Origin: Podospora pseudocomata
Taxonomy: Eukaryota; Ascomycota; Sordariomycetes; Sordariales; Podosporaceae
Length of the DNA: 64,000 nucleotides
Assembly (NCBI RefSeq): GCF_035222375.1
Contig: NW_026946363.1
Span: 4,526,001 to 4,590,000 of the forward strand
Direction of reading: 5' to 3'
Each line of letters opens with the position of its first letter. Position 1 is the first letter of the stretch. The translations under genes and the position numbers were made by a program. This document shows, in pieces, positions 11,972 to 22,905 of the stretch. Under the pieces are notes generated by a model. The model was not told where the DNA came from. It saw only the letters and a program-made list of their open reading frames with translations, and did not search any database.

Positions 11972-12435
11972 TGTTACAACCTGCACCAGGAATGGATACA
12001 GACTGCAAGGCAGTACGCCGAAGGTGAATATGACAGGATGATCGAAGGTTGTGACAAGCGTCTCAGACACGGGTTCACTGTCAACAACAGGTTGTTCTAA
12101 CAAAGAGCTACTGAGAGTAGATTGTAGACAAATGAACTTGATTGCTTGCATGAGGAATCAGATTCCTCGACATGGGGAGCGCTGGGCACTCCCCCCTATT
12201 TATGTGAAGCTATCTACATATGTTTCTGAAGTATCTTTGTACCTTGCTCAGTGTGCTCAGTGTGCTCAGTGGTCTTGGCGCACTGAGCAGACTGAGCAGA
12301 CTGAGCAACTCCTAATTGGTTGCACGGGGGCTTGTGGGTCTTTCCATCCCTGACCCAATGATTGGCTGAGGTGTCCAGCACCTCGGGTACCACCCAGTGG
12401 TTCCTGTACAGGGGTATTACGCTTGGGGCGTAACA
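11972..12435 (-). mobile_element. Solo LTR, 464 bp, probably Ty3/gypsy-type
   Basis: The element begins TGTTAC and ends GTAACA, a perfect 6-bp terminal inverted repeat of the TG...CA type, and is flanked by the 5-bp direct repeat GTGTT. A TATA-like CATAAATAGGGG read on the minus strand near 12195-12206 suggests that the parent element ran on the minus strand, with U3 at the high-coordinate side. There is no internal coding region, as expected when two LTRs recombine and leave one. The perfect duplication points to a fairly recent insertion. The superfamily is a guess from LTR style and 5-bp duplication. The element looks whole as a solo LTR. Confidence 0.85.
12244..12308. repeat. Near-perfect 28-bp hairpin built from 9-bp repeats, inside the solo LTR
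   Basis: The left arm 12244-12271 contains TGTGCTCAG-type nonamers in tandem. The right arm 12281-12308 is its reverse complement with only two differences. The spacer is nine bases. It sits on the U3 side of the LTR, upstream of its TATA-like box, so it could be a promoter or binding-site array of the element. Confidence 0.9.
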
Positions 12436-12440
12436 GTGTT
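12436..12440 (+). repeat. Target-site duplication GTGTT, right copy
   Basis: This is the exact match to 11967-11971, immediately after the GTAACA end of the LTR. Confidence 0.85.
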
Positions 12441-13335
12441 GACTTAGTTCGACCTCAGCTTCGTGAGAGCTGTCCGGTTTTATATTGAAGTATCCACGTG
12501 CTTTATAGAGGAATTTAGCTTGTTACTGACTAGTAGCCTAATACCTACGTATATAGATAGACGAACTGGTGTTCAGTGCTTTCTCTTGAGACTTAAGCTC
12601 TGAAATTCTTCAACCAGCTTTAGTTGGCCAACCCATGATCAAGGTGCCTGGTAGTCAAGGACACCTACGTTGGTTAGCTATCTATGCTCGCGATTTCAAG
12701 TTCCGAGTCGGCCTTTTTTCTCAGGACCTACGTATTGTCTTATTTAATCGACACAAGTTGGTATAGCAACAAGAGAAAATGGGCATCTGGGATTGATTTA
12801 TGTTCGATGTCGTAGGTCAAGATGACTGCAGTGAACTTGATATCTCACTGATCATACATATGATTCCAGGGTCTTTTGATGTTGCGTACTATGATAATGT
12901 ACCAACGTCTTCAACGATATTCAAATTGAGGCATTGAATTTGTCGTAGTCTGATCAAATGGGGCTAGTCAGACACACCTTCTCTGATCGTCATGACAGCT
13001 AAGAGCTTGAAAGAACAAGAACACAATGAAGCAGGGGAGATCACTAGTCAGGAGATCGGCTGAAGTTGGCAAACAGCAAACACTTGGATTTACATTAGAT
13101 GGTCTGTTTTTCGAAGACTTCAAAACCCCAGAGTTCCGCCTCATCCATCGCTCCCCCTCCCCCTTGACCGCCGCCTTTTAGCTGCATAGAAAACCAGACG
13201 AAGATGATCCCACCGAGTTGTGCTGGCGAGCATGGTGGAGCTGAAAGGGAATAGCACACCACGCTGGACTTGTGTCATCATGGTCTAGGACGGGGGCCAC
13301 AACTCGAAGGCATCAACTAGTGCGAGGCCTGCCCC
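12441..13335. other. AT-richer stretch without genes
   Basis: Between the LTR and the small secreted protein gene the DNA is richer in A and T and has no long open frame. It could be old repeat debris, but I could not identify a family. The part next to 13336 should be 3' UTR of the minus-strand gene. Confidence 0.4.
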
Positions 13336-13883
13336 TTAGCAAGTAACACCACCAGGGCAGCAGTCCTTGGAGCAGTTGGCAATGCAGAGCTGGTCGGTAA
13401 CGCTGCCTCTGCGGCAGCTGGGGATGCAGATGTTGTAGCAATAGGTGAAGTAGTCCTTGCCGCAGCAGGCCTTGGTGCACTTGATGGACGAGACCTCATT
13501 GTTGTGGCCCGAGGTGGTGACGCTCATGTGAGAGCGGTCTCTGGCCGTCCACAGCCTCTCGACGCAGCCGCCGTGCCTGTAGAACTCGCATTCGCCGTTC
13601 TTGACCTCATAGCTGCTGAGCTGTTGGTGATGATGAGAGCATCGTCAGCATTCCGACTTCTTGGATGGACGCCGGGTCATCTTACCTTGTCGTTCATGTT
13701 GGAGGGAATGCTGTAGCACCTCCCGATCTCGGCCTCCGAGATCGTCACACAAGGTCCTCCCATGTCGGGCAGATCGCAGTACTTGACATAGGGGTTCGAA
13801 AGGTACTGTGCAACCGCGCCGGTGTTGAAAAGGGAAGCGGTGACGAGGAGGGACGTCAGGGTGGACTTGAAGCCGAACATCAT
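13336..13883 (-). CDS. Small secreted cysteine-rich protein (15 Cys)
   Basis: Two exons (13686-13883, 13336-13620) with a 65-nt GTAAGA...CAG intron give 160 residues, phase 0 at the join. The N-terminus is a clear signal peptide (MMFGFKSTLTSLLVTASLF, cleavage likely after GAVA). The mature part of about 135 residues carries 15 cysteines: three in the N-terminal half, one after the intron, and eleven packed in the last 55 residues, including CC pairs in KACCGK and KDCCPG. The pattern fits a disulphide-knotted extracellular protein or effector-like protein. No named family was recognised. An odd cysteine number leaves one unpaired or allows dimer formation. Two ATGs lie in tandem at the start, and the first is used here. 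A TATA-like TATAAAG lies about 125 bases upstream. Confidence 0.82.
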
Positions 13884-15486
13884 GGTTGCGGATGTGTTGA
13901 GGGTTGAGGGGATGGTGGGTAGATAGGTAGGATGAAGTCGGAGTTGATGAAGCAGATGAGGTCGATGTTAAAGAGTTGATGGCAGAGGCAGAGGAGAGAA
14001 CGAAGACTTTATACCTATTCTCCTCAGGTCGCTCTGCTATCAAGACTACTTGCCTGCTCCATACAGATACTACATCGACGACGACAGCAATCTCGACCAG
14101 CTCATCGGCCCACTGGGACAGTACCTATCCCAGATCATAGTGTGTGCAGCTTGCCATCGAGTGTTTAGCGATGTTGTGGTCAGATTTTCACAACAGCTAA
14201 TCATCATGGCTTTTACTTTGTTGCCTACGCTAACCGGTATCCACCATGCCACTTCAACACTGCCAGCAGTCCGGAGCCGAGCATTACTCCACCACGGCAG
14301 CGGCCAGGTCGGCTCTACAATCTCACCGCTCGCAGTCCGCTGCACTTAATCGGAATACGGCCCGAGCCGGCATGTAAAATGCAAGCCATGGCATGAAACA
14401 GCCGGGGCCGGACTTTTGATCGGTCGGTAAACTGGGGTAGGGGTTTACTGGGCACTCGCTTCAAGCGAGACCAAGCAGGGCTGACGCCGAGATGGACGGC
14501 CCGGATCTTGGGTTGAGACTTCAGTCCTCGTAAATTATCCCAATCATTATGGAGCGAAGTATCGGAATCGCGGGTCGCGATACCGTTTTCCAGCGCCCTC
14601 TCAAGGCAGCAGGATTCCTTCTTGGCAAGGCAGGTTTTTGTTTTCACAGTTTGCTGCTCACCAATTAACCCAGACTTCAAAGACCATCAGGTTAAATTCC
14701 AGGATAATGAATCTCACGTTTGGTATTGATTAAATCTTATAGTTGCTTACCGGGAGGTTATCAGGAGAGAGCTGCTGGCATCGTAGAGTTGTTGAAACTG
14801 AGAAGTTGCTAAGAAGGAGAGCAGTGGAAAAGTAAAGAGTTGCTGAGCGTTATGCAGAGGCACCCATTCATTCTACATGAAAGAAGAATCGAGCAGAGTA
14901 TACTCCGTATATGTTGTTCTCAATGAAGCATGTTGATTATCCAGCATCTGAGATGGAGCTCCAAGCATTGCCAATGACACACGCATAAATCAGATCAGAA
15001 AAAACAGAAATAATATCAGACCAAGGATCTCACTCACCATCATTACAACCCGCAGCACGAAGAAATACCACTATCTGCTACTTTGCAGTTCTAGAAATCA
15101 ACTCGCCCCCATATACATATACTACACTCTACAACACCAAAGAACACAGCTTGTAATGTATAAAAGAAACAAAAGCTAACCGTGTAACTAGCCACCGGGT
15201 GTATAAGTAATGCACTGGCTTGCAAACCCCGAGAAAGAAAAAACAAAAGAAAAGAACGCCATGCAAACTCGCCCACCTACCGGTTTTAAAACACGGACAT
15301 TGCCTTCCACATCTTTGATAAAAAACAAACCCACAAATCTCATTCCACACACACACACACAAGTTCCTGCCTGTATACACATATCTCCACAAAAGTCCCA
15401 ACCCGCCCATCATAACAGAAATTCCACACATTTCATATCCCATATAAACCCATTCCCAAAAGTTCCATCACACATTACACCCATAA
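13884..15486. other. Intergenic region between secreted protein and GH17 genes
   Basis: The left part is the promoter of the cysteine-rich protein gene, with TATAAAG on the minus strand at 14008-14014. The right part should include the 3' UTR of the GH17 gene and contains a (CA)8 run at 15346-15361. No further gene was supported. Confidence 0.45.
15346..15361. repeat. (CA)8 microsatellite
   Basis: Eight CA units lie just downstream of the GH17 stop codon. Confidence 0.85.
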
Positions 15487-17643
15487 TCAAGCAACCCTCT
15501 TCCCCCCGCAATCCGGAATCGTCACCCCCGGCTTCAGATTCCTATTCACATCCATCAACCCCCACTGATCCTCCCACTCCTTCCCTGGTTCATTAAACGA
15601 AATCTTCCACGGCTCATCAAACGCCGAAAACCAAAAGTAATTGATATCCTCATCCAACGCCCTGCAAACCCAGTCCTCCAACAGCTCATTCATCTCCTCG
15701 ACCCCCGCCACCGCCTTCTGAGGACAGTCCGTCTCAAACGCATTCCCGCACCCCATCCCACCCGCCGAAGGCCACCCAATCTCCGAAATAATATTCATAC
15801 TGTTGTCCTTCTTGAGAAAAGTCCCCGCCTTGTTCTCCCAAAAAGTCAACGTCCAGTTCGCCGCATTCCTCGCAGGCTCGCCGGCAAAGAAAGGGTGGAT
15901 ATTCCCCATGATAGCGTCCGACTGCGCAGCCAAAGAAGAATCCCACTTGTCTCCCAAATCAGACGTAGCGACCGGCAGACTGAGACCCTTGGCCGTGAGA
16001 TTGGTGCGCACCTCGGCCAAAAGATTCCCCAGCGCCGTGAGCGTCATTTGCTCACGAAACAAAATCTCATTGGCAACAATAATGCCTTTGAAATAACTAT
16101 CGCCATACTGGTCGAGAATGTCCCACATTTGATCCAGCTGGCGCTTGTTGGTCGTGCTGTTAGCATCCTGCCAAACACCCAGCCAAATCTTGACGTCATC
16201 CTTGAGCTTGAGCTGGTCAACGGCGTGGATGAGCATCTGGGTCTGGTTGCAATCGGTTCCATAGAGACGGACAACGTTGGTTAGCTGGGAGAGGACGGCC
16301 AAGTCGCGAGTGACATTGTTTTGTGATGGCGGAAACTTGACGCAGTCGGGATACTGTGAGTGAATCGGAGTATAGTCCATGCCGGGGAAGACCTTCTTCA
16401 GGTCGGTGTTGCCCATTAGGGCCTGGATCTCGGCCGAGTTGATGTTGAGGTCGCCGTTGTTAGCAAAGTCGTCCTCCGCTGACCCCCCCGGACTAGCCTT
16501 ATCGCCACCGCCTTTTTTGTTGAACACGGCACCGAAGAGGACACCAACTACAATGCCGACAATCGCAAGAATGGCAACAATGATGATGATAGCGAGTCGC
16601 CACTTTTTCCCGTTGCTCTTTGCAGGCTTCTCCTTATACAGATGGCCGTAACCAATGCCCCTTCCAGAGCCTGGTGACGCATCGCCACCATTGTTGACAG
16701 GCGCATACTGGTTGTTGATGTTACCGCCGCTCCCATTGCGACTCGCTAGACCCGACATAGCACCGGCAGCCATGGCACCGCCGGCAACGCCGCCGGCAGC
16801 AGCGCCCATTCCTGGCCCACTCCTATGGCTGGATCCCAAGCTCAACATGCTCGTCCGTGGTCCCTTCTTTGGGCCATAGTGAAGCCCATCATCGCCATCA
16901 TCCTCGATCTCCAGGGGATTAACCACGCCAAGATTGGGATCTGAAGGGCGCACATATACCTGAGTTGGATCATCCGTGTAGGGATCACTCGCAAAGCCGT
17001 ACGGACTCCTGGACGGCGTCGTGTCTCTCTGGTGGTTGTGATGTGCTGCCTGTGAACTAGACCTCGAGCTCCATCCCTCGCCAGGGTGGCCGTTCGGCCC
17101 CAACCGACCTCTCTCACCGTGACCCTGTCCCTCTTCTTGCCATTGCCCTTGCTGCCGGTAGGCTTGTTGTGGATAATTGGGATCCCGCGCGTTCTGGTCC
17201 GCAACGTTCATGGCGATGCCGGCCATACCTCCGGCGGCCGCGGCGTTGCCAAAATTGTCGGCTCCGGGGGTGACGTTGCTTTGCGGAGCTGGACGCTGAG
17301 GTGGATAAGCAGGCTGGTTGCTAGCCCAAGACCTTCCGTCTCCGGCCGTGTTGGTGCGGTGCGGAGGTGGCTTTGGTGGAGAATATCCGACTTGTTGTGG
17401 TTGTCGGTAGCTGTCGGGTGTCGTCGCATATGCTCCCCTGACAGCCGGCTCTTGGCTCTGTCGTCGCTGGTGTCGAAGGTGGTTAAAAGAAGAATCGGGA
17501 TGGGCGCCGGGACGAGTTCTCGGCGAAGATGGATTGTAAGGGTCCTGTGGGTAGTTGTTTCGACGCGGCGAAGGGGGATTCGGCTGACTTAGAGGTTGGC
17601 GTTCAGCCATATGGTCCTCTGTATAATATCTTGGCTGCGCCAT
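15487..17643 (-). CDS. btgC: GH17 glucan endo-1,3-beta-glucosidase, membrane-anchored (BtgC type)
   Basis: A single exon encodes 718 residues. Residues 1 to about 343 are disordered, rich in Pro/Gln/Ser/Gly, and predicted cytosolic. One hydrophobic segment (WRLAIIIIVAILAIVGIVVG, starting near 346) is a type II signal anchor. The remainder is a GH17 TIM-barrel with the acid/base glutamate E526 in IIVANE and the nucleophile E621 in SEIGWPS. The order tail-TM-GH17 matches Aspergillus BtgC and its relatives, which act on cell-wall beta-1,3-glucan at the outer face of the plasma membrane. Several N-x-S/T sites lie in the ectodomain. Length and catalytic residues look complete. No second exon is needed, because the ATG at 17643 starts the long frame. 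Confidence 0.93.
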   Translation of the reverse strand: MAQPRYYTEDHMAERQPLSQPNPPSPRRNNYPQDPYNPSSPRTRPGAHPDSSFNHLRHQRRQSQEPAVRGAYATTPDSYRQPQQVGYSPPKPPPHRTNTAGDGRSWASNQPAYPPQRPAPQSNVTPGADNFGNAAAAGGMAGIAMNVADQNARDPNYPQQAYRQQGQWQEEGQGHGERGRLGPNGHPGEGWSSRSSSQAAHHNHQRDTTPSRSPYGFASDPYTDDPTQVYVRPSDPNLGVVNPLEIEDDGDDGLHYGPKKGPRTSMLSLGSSHRSGPGMGAAAGGVAGGAMAAGAMSGLASRNGSGGNINNQYAPVNNGGDASPGSGRGIGYGHLYKEKPAKSNGKKWRLAIIIIVAILAIVGIVVGVLFGAVFNKKGGGDKASPGGSAEDDFANNGDLNINSAEIQALMGNTDLKKVFPGMDYTPIHSQYPDCVKFPPSQNNVTRDLAVLSQLTNVVRLYGTDCNQTQMLIHAVDQLKLKDDVKIWLGVWQDANSTTNKRQLDQMWDILDQYGDSYFKGIIVANEILFREQMTLTALGNLLAEVRTNLTAKGLSLPVATSDLGDKWDSSLAAQSDAIMGNIHPFFAGEPARNAANWTLTFWENKAGTFLKKDNSMNIISEIGWPSAGGMGCGNAFETDCPQKAVAGVEEMNELLEDWVCRALDEDINYFWFSAFDEPWKISFNEPGKEWEDQWGLMDVNRNLKPGVTIPDCGGKRVA

Positions 17644-19768
17644 AGTTGAACTCGGGCTGAGGCGCAGCGCAAGCGAAATCGATGTTTGCAGCAGGCGTCA
17701 CCTGAGAATGGACAGCCCTCCCAAAGAGTTCGTGTTGCCCAGTAGGTCGCACTGTCAGATGTTGTAGTGGTTTGCCTTGGTGTGTTGGAGAATCGAAAAC
17801 GGATTCTGGGGCCTGAATGTTCTCAGTGTTCCAGCAGAAGAGAACTGCGCCCGGATTCTGAATAGGGGGTACACCGGATTTGGGACTGGCAGTGAGACAG
17901 TGGCCGGGACGCAGATGTGCCGTGTGTGCGGCGTCGAGTCTCGTGGAGGTGTTGATCCCCCGAGCCCCACCAAGGTGTCGCAGTTTGTTTCGCCTTGCCC
18001 AGGCTGTTGCTTTTCGCGGCAGACGAAGTGCGCCGTCAGCAGCGCGCAAAAAGAGCTCAATGTCGAGCGAAGTCCCTTGCCGTCAAGCAAAAGACGTAAA
18101 GGTCGAATGATGTGATTTTGGCAAAGTATTTTTGCCGTTGTAGGCGTCGTGTGGGAAAGTGCTCAGTCAGACACGGGGTCTCGTATTTTTGGGCTGTGTT
18201 GCGTTGCCGTTGCCCCCCTGGTTGTCGCCGTTGCCAGGTTAGTTCCAGACTCTCGCCAGCTTTCGTGAATCCCTCAACTGCAACGTTGTCCCCAAGCGCA
18301 AAAACACAAACTCCCGCAGACGTTACCGGAAGGAAGAAGCGATTGACGGCGGTCTCGGCAGAAGACTGAGAAGAAACGAAGGAAAGTGGAACACGAAAAG
18401 AAGCAGGCAGGTTGGTGAGCAGGCACACGAAAGCAAGAATCAGGAGGAGAGGAAATCAGATCGACGCCACAACAGGGGTCTGCATACCGGATTTAGAGAG
18501 CGAAAATGCGGCTGGCAGCCTGCAGCAAGCAACAGCAACGGCCTTTTGCGCCTGTCAAGAAAAGGGGATCCGACGACTTCCCGTCGGCCTCAGCGCCCAT
18601 CAGCCCGGCCACCGTCGCGCACCAGAAGGGGCCAAGCGCCGAAAAACAGTGGTGGTTGGTGGTGGCTCCCACGCTTCAATTGGCCAGATGTGGTTGGCGG
18701 GACAGGACCACGACACTGCACGAGTAGTGTACCACCACTCAGCTGCTTCCAGCCACCGGTGACTGTGGCTCGATTTTCCTCCTGCTTTCCAGCCATTTTC
18801 CCCTGTGCTGGTTGATAACCGTTTCAGCGTCTGTAGGCAGGATTTTCCCCGCCGCCATATGTTGTGGAGTTGATCGCCAGCTTGGAGAACTTGGCTACAG
18901 ATACCACGTCAAATCAGCCCCGCTCTCGATCCGATCTCCAACACCAAGAGATGGGGTTATCAAGGCATGGCTTGCTGGAGGGCGGGCTGCTGGTCGACCG
19001 TATACAGACCTCATCGCGGTCGCGTCTGTTGGTCCTATATGCGAATGGCTGCGGGTGGTTCCTCCCGTCCTCTTGTCGTCTGATCTTTTTCGAGGCGTCT
19101 TTGATCAAGATACGGAAGTATTTGACCATGAGGAGGTGAACTGCGGCCGCCCTTGGCAATCCCGCTTTTTGGTAAAACATACTCCGCTATATTACATCAT
19201 GCCATGTTCCTGGAAGGCTTCGATAACTTTGGCCTTGGTTGCGACAATTTTGAGGCTCGGGTGACGCGTTGGCTCTTCCCTGTCAAAGCAGCTGGGGTTC
19301 CTGGCCCAGCTCTTTGAGCAGACGATGACTCCACAGCATCCGGCACGCCGCATGCCGGCGGTATCCACTTCTTCGGCCATAGCCTCCGGTAGCTAACCTC
19401 ACAGTGCTGCCGGCTCGGCGCGGACCCGGAGGCCTGATCCGGACCAGCACTGCGCTTGGCATCTCCGTCCGAACCTGCAAAACATCACATAGGGTCTTCC
19501 TGGAGAGCTACATAGCACTCTACTTATATTACATTACATTATAAAAAGTGGCTCTCTGATATCATGAGTCTCTCAGTAGGGTTTGTCCATCCACAGTCGA
19601 TGATGTATTTGCTCAAGTCACCTTGACATCATCAATATTGATGTATATCAGTCGAATACCTACAATAACGAGAGCACTGTTCTTCTCTCCAGTCGTTGGA
19701 CTTTTTATCACACAAACTTGTACTACTGTTCACTCCCAGAATTTATCACACAGCAACTGTCCTACACA
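17644..19768. other. Intergenic region upstream of GH17 and the next gene
   Basis: This gap of about 2.1 kb separates divergent genes and so holds two promoters. Several overlapping frames of 70-150 codons are present, but none has a domain or a plausible gene structure. Confidence 0.45.
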
Positions 19769-20379
19769 ATGTCTGCGAACCCTGATTCCGTCGGTAACCA
19801 AGGCGAGTTCCGCTCAAGAGTGCCTCCCTCGAGGCCAATGGATACCCATGGCGTAAGCGAACTTGACAAGACCTCTCATTAATTAACTGAGCTAACACAG
19901 CTTTGCAGCACCAAATCGGCCAGCCCATCGGCAGAGAGGCTATCCCCGAGTTCCATGCCAAAACCTACCCGCCCGGCTCGGCGCCCAAAGAGTCGACCTT
20001 CTATCCCAACCCCATCCATGAGATTCCCGGCCAAGCAATGAACCCAAACATGGACCCGTCGCTACGTACAAGTGCTCTCGACATCCCTGGCGCCGACAGC
20101 AAAGAAATCTACAATGAGTCCGGTGCCGGTTCCCGCCCGATCGAAGGCCAGACAGCCAACGAAATTAGACACGAAAAGGCAAGAAAGACGGATCGGTTGG
20201 GCATCGCTGCTCATGGTGGCACAGACACAACTGGCGATGGTTCGATCGAGGGGATTTTGAGAGAGAGGGGCTTGAAACTTCCGGGAGATAAGGAGAGGAA
20301 GGTGCTTGGGAAGGGTATTTCGGCCACGGAGAGAGATGCGACAACATCGGAGGAGATTGGGTCTGGTGGGAGAGGCTAG
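19769..20379 (+). CDS. Hydrophilic, probably disordered protein of unknown function
   Basis: Two exons (19769-19852, 19909-20379) over a 56-nt GTAAGC...GCAG intron with GCTAAC branch site give 184 residues. The product is rich in Gly, Pro, Glu, Lys and Arg and has no cysteine, signal peptide or membrane segment. Short motifs such as IGQPIGREAIPEFHAKTYPPG and DGSIEGILRERGLKLPGD look like conserved linear elements rather than a folded domain. It has the feel of fungal stress or conidiation-associated proteins, but that is only an impression. The clean intron and continuous frame support a real gene. Confidence 0.72.
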
Positions 20380-21624
20380 TTCGAGGTGCGAGACGTGTCA
20401 TGTATGATGAGTGTTGTGAAGACGGATCAAATGTTCCTACTGTTTGCCTAATATGAGTGATGATTTTCATGCAGTTTACATGATCCCTTTAAAAGCATCA
20501 GTGGTTTAGTGGTAAAATCCATCGTTGCCATCGATGGGCCCCGTGTTCGATTCACGGCTGATGCAACCTTTTGCTTTCTACCTCTAACCACCCTAAGCTG
20601 TTGGCCCTTTTTTGGAACAATCTGCAGCATATATTTTAATGTTAGCATAAGTCGGTCACACTTTTAGCATAACGAACGTGTTGATGATGTATAAGGGGAG
20701 AAGGATGTCAGTCTAAGGAAGGGCAGCTATGCTGCTTGTTCCACATAAAGTGTTCAGAACGGCGAATGAATTGTCTTCGTCATCCATCCAACTTCAACAT
20801 ATCAGTTTGGGAGGACATGGGGACATGAGCTTTTGGTCTTACCGATGTTTACCGATGTGCCAGAGAAAGCACAGACTTTGCCAGCTCCTAAATGTTTCAT
20901 GAAATGACAGAACGCACACTCAAATAAATCTACTTCAGATCATCCATCAGAACTGGTTCTATTATATACATTTGTCTTGTGGTAGGCATCCTGCAGCCCG
21001 TTCGAGCATACACATCGATTGATCCCAAAACGGTACGCCGTTTGCCGTGTGAGTCAACTCCGAAATACCAACACCCAACGAAGCAGAACGATGATACGCC
21101 AGGGTCTGCAACCTATACAGAAAGGTACCACACCAGATCCTTCACTCATCTCTCTCTTCGTGGGGCCCTCAGAGGTGTTCGAGAATATATGTCCAAACAC
21201 GCGCCGTTGTGACCCTCCACCCCCAGGGTTGTGTGAAAGTGGGGTACCACGACTAACACGGCATTGGTCAATGGCCAGCAACATCTACTTTCAGGGTCCT
21301 ACGAACAAGCAAACATCCGGACAAAGGAAACCTGGAACGGTACCAACAAACAATTGGTTGTAAAACACCAGAAACGGTTTTCTGGTGAGAAAATATTGTG
21401 CCTCAATCACCCCTGCAGGGATCTCCTTTCAGAATGCGGGGCTCCTTCCTCAGATCCCTTTCCAATTGCTCTCTATGACATCACTGGCGTTGATGGAGCC
21501 TGCTCGACTCGCCCAGCACGTGAAAGGAGAAGTCGGGCTTCTGCCTGATCACCAGCACAGGTCAGTAGGATAACTTGCCCCTTTTTCATCTCCTCTACAT
21601 AGCCAAAGAGAGCAATCATCCAAG
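20380..21624. other. Intergenic region with a tRNA gene
   Basis: Apart from the tRNA-Gly at 20495-20565, nothing was recognised. Open frames here are short and overlapping. Confidence 0.45.
20495..20565 (+). tRNA. tRNA-Gly, anticodon GCC, no intron
   Basis: A 71-nt cloverleaf can be folded. The acceptor stem GCATCAG pairs with CTGATGC, the discriminator base is A, the D-loop region has GGTTTAGTGG, the anticodon loop TTGCCAT carries GCC, and the T arm has GTTCGATTC. It lies about 115 bases after the stop of the preceding gene on the same strand. Confidence 0.95.
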
Positions 21625-22905
21625 ATGACCACCACGACGAGATCCTCGGCCAAGGAGCGCGGCAACTCCACCAACGAGGGAGCCCCTCCTGCCTCAAAAG
21701 CCGAACCTGGTTCCAAGCACAAGGTCGAGGAAGGAACCAAGTCCCCGGAACCAAAGCGGCCCAAGAAGTCGGATGAGAAGGAACAGAAGACTATTGAAGA
21801 GACAATCGGCGTGTAGGTAATGCTCACCAGTGCGTGATTGCCTCATGTTCTGACACTACCAAGCAGCGAACAAACCAAGCAGGAGCAACAGGCAGAGCAG
21901 CAAGAGCAGCAGGAGGAAATAGCCAAGGACAGTGAGAAAGGAGATGTTGCCAAAGCCGAAAAGGAAACCGCGACTGGCGATGCCGAGGAGCCTCGCGAAG
22001 ATGCCAAGGACATTCCCTCCAGCATTTTAGAAAAGGGCATCATCTATTTCTTTTTCCGTGGACGAATTGGTATTGATCGGCCTTCCGACGTCGACGAGAT
22101 TGCCCGGAGCTACATCATCCTCAGACCGATTGCCAAAGACGCCAAGCTTGGCAGCGGTCCCATTGGCGATGCAGGCAACAGCAGAGTATGCGTTGTGCCC
22201 AAAAAGGTGCTCCCAAAGACGGGCAAAGACAGGTGGATTTCTTTTGTTGAGAAGACCGGCGCCTCTTTCAGCGAGCTCAAGGACGAATTTCTCAAGTCAA
22301 ACGACTATGAGACCAAGACTGCTGGGACAAGACACTCCCCGGCCGCTACACCTGTTGCGGAAGGCGTGTATGCTATTACCAGCACTGGGAAGGACAGTCA
22401 CCTGGCATACATTTTGACTCTTCCCGACAAGCTCGGTGAGGTGCAAAAGGAGATTGGCTTGAAGGAGAAGGGCAGCTTCATCATCAGCACAAGGAATCCC
22501 CAATATGAGCCTCCCAAGAATGCCAGGCTTCCTAAGGGACCAGAGTATCCTAAGGAGTAAGTTGAAGCTGGGCTATGCCTCCTGATCTTGACGCTGACTG
22601 TTTCATGTTACAGGCTTCTCGAAGAGTTTCGCTCTCTCCGGTGGGCTCCAACTCAACCCCGTCATCTCGACTATGTGAACACGCAGTTCCTGCTCGTTGG
22701 CGAGTCTTCTGGCATTGCCAAGGCCTTGGAACAACAGAAGAAAGACCAGAAGGAAGGAAAGAACGAGCCCGCCGAGGAGTTGGAGCAGTTGGAAGAAGAG
22801 GACGCGCAGCGGATGCAGGATCTTGACGACGACGACGCGGCTCGTATTTTTGCGGATTTGCAGGCCGATGCGGGCCATTACCCCAAGCTTCCCACCACTT
22901 TCTGA
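21625..22905 (+). CDS. Conserved fungal protein, often labelled 'BTB domain transcription factor'
   Basis: Three exons (21625-21812, 21867-22556, 22614-22905) with introns of 54 and 57 nt give 389 residues. The N-terminal 100 residues are charged, with Lys/Glu/Gln repeats and a basic KRPKK stretch that could be a nuclear signal. A conserved core follows, with IIYFFFRGRIGIDRP, ARSYIILRP, GPIGDAGNSRVCVVPKKVLP and a block around TKTAGTRHSPAATPVAEGVYAI, then RLPKGPEYPKE. The C-terminus is a Glu-rich coiled-coil-like tail. This core occurs across filamentous fungi, where it is usually annotated as a BTB transcription factor, but I see no BTB fold signature here. The function is therefore unknown. 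Both introns keep the frame across conserved sequence. Confidence 0.87.

Noticed and set aside
12441-13080. AT-rich stretch next to the LTR as a second element
   Set aside because: I found no terminal repeats, no target duplication and no coding trace, so no element can be named.
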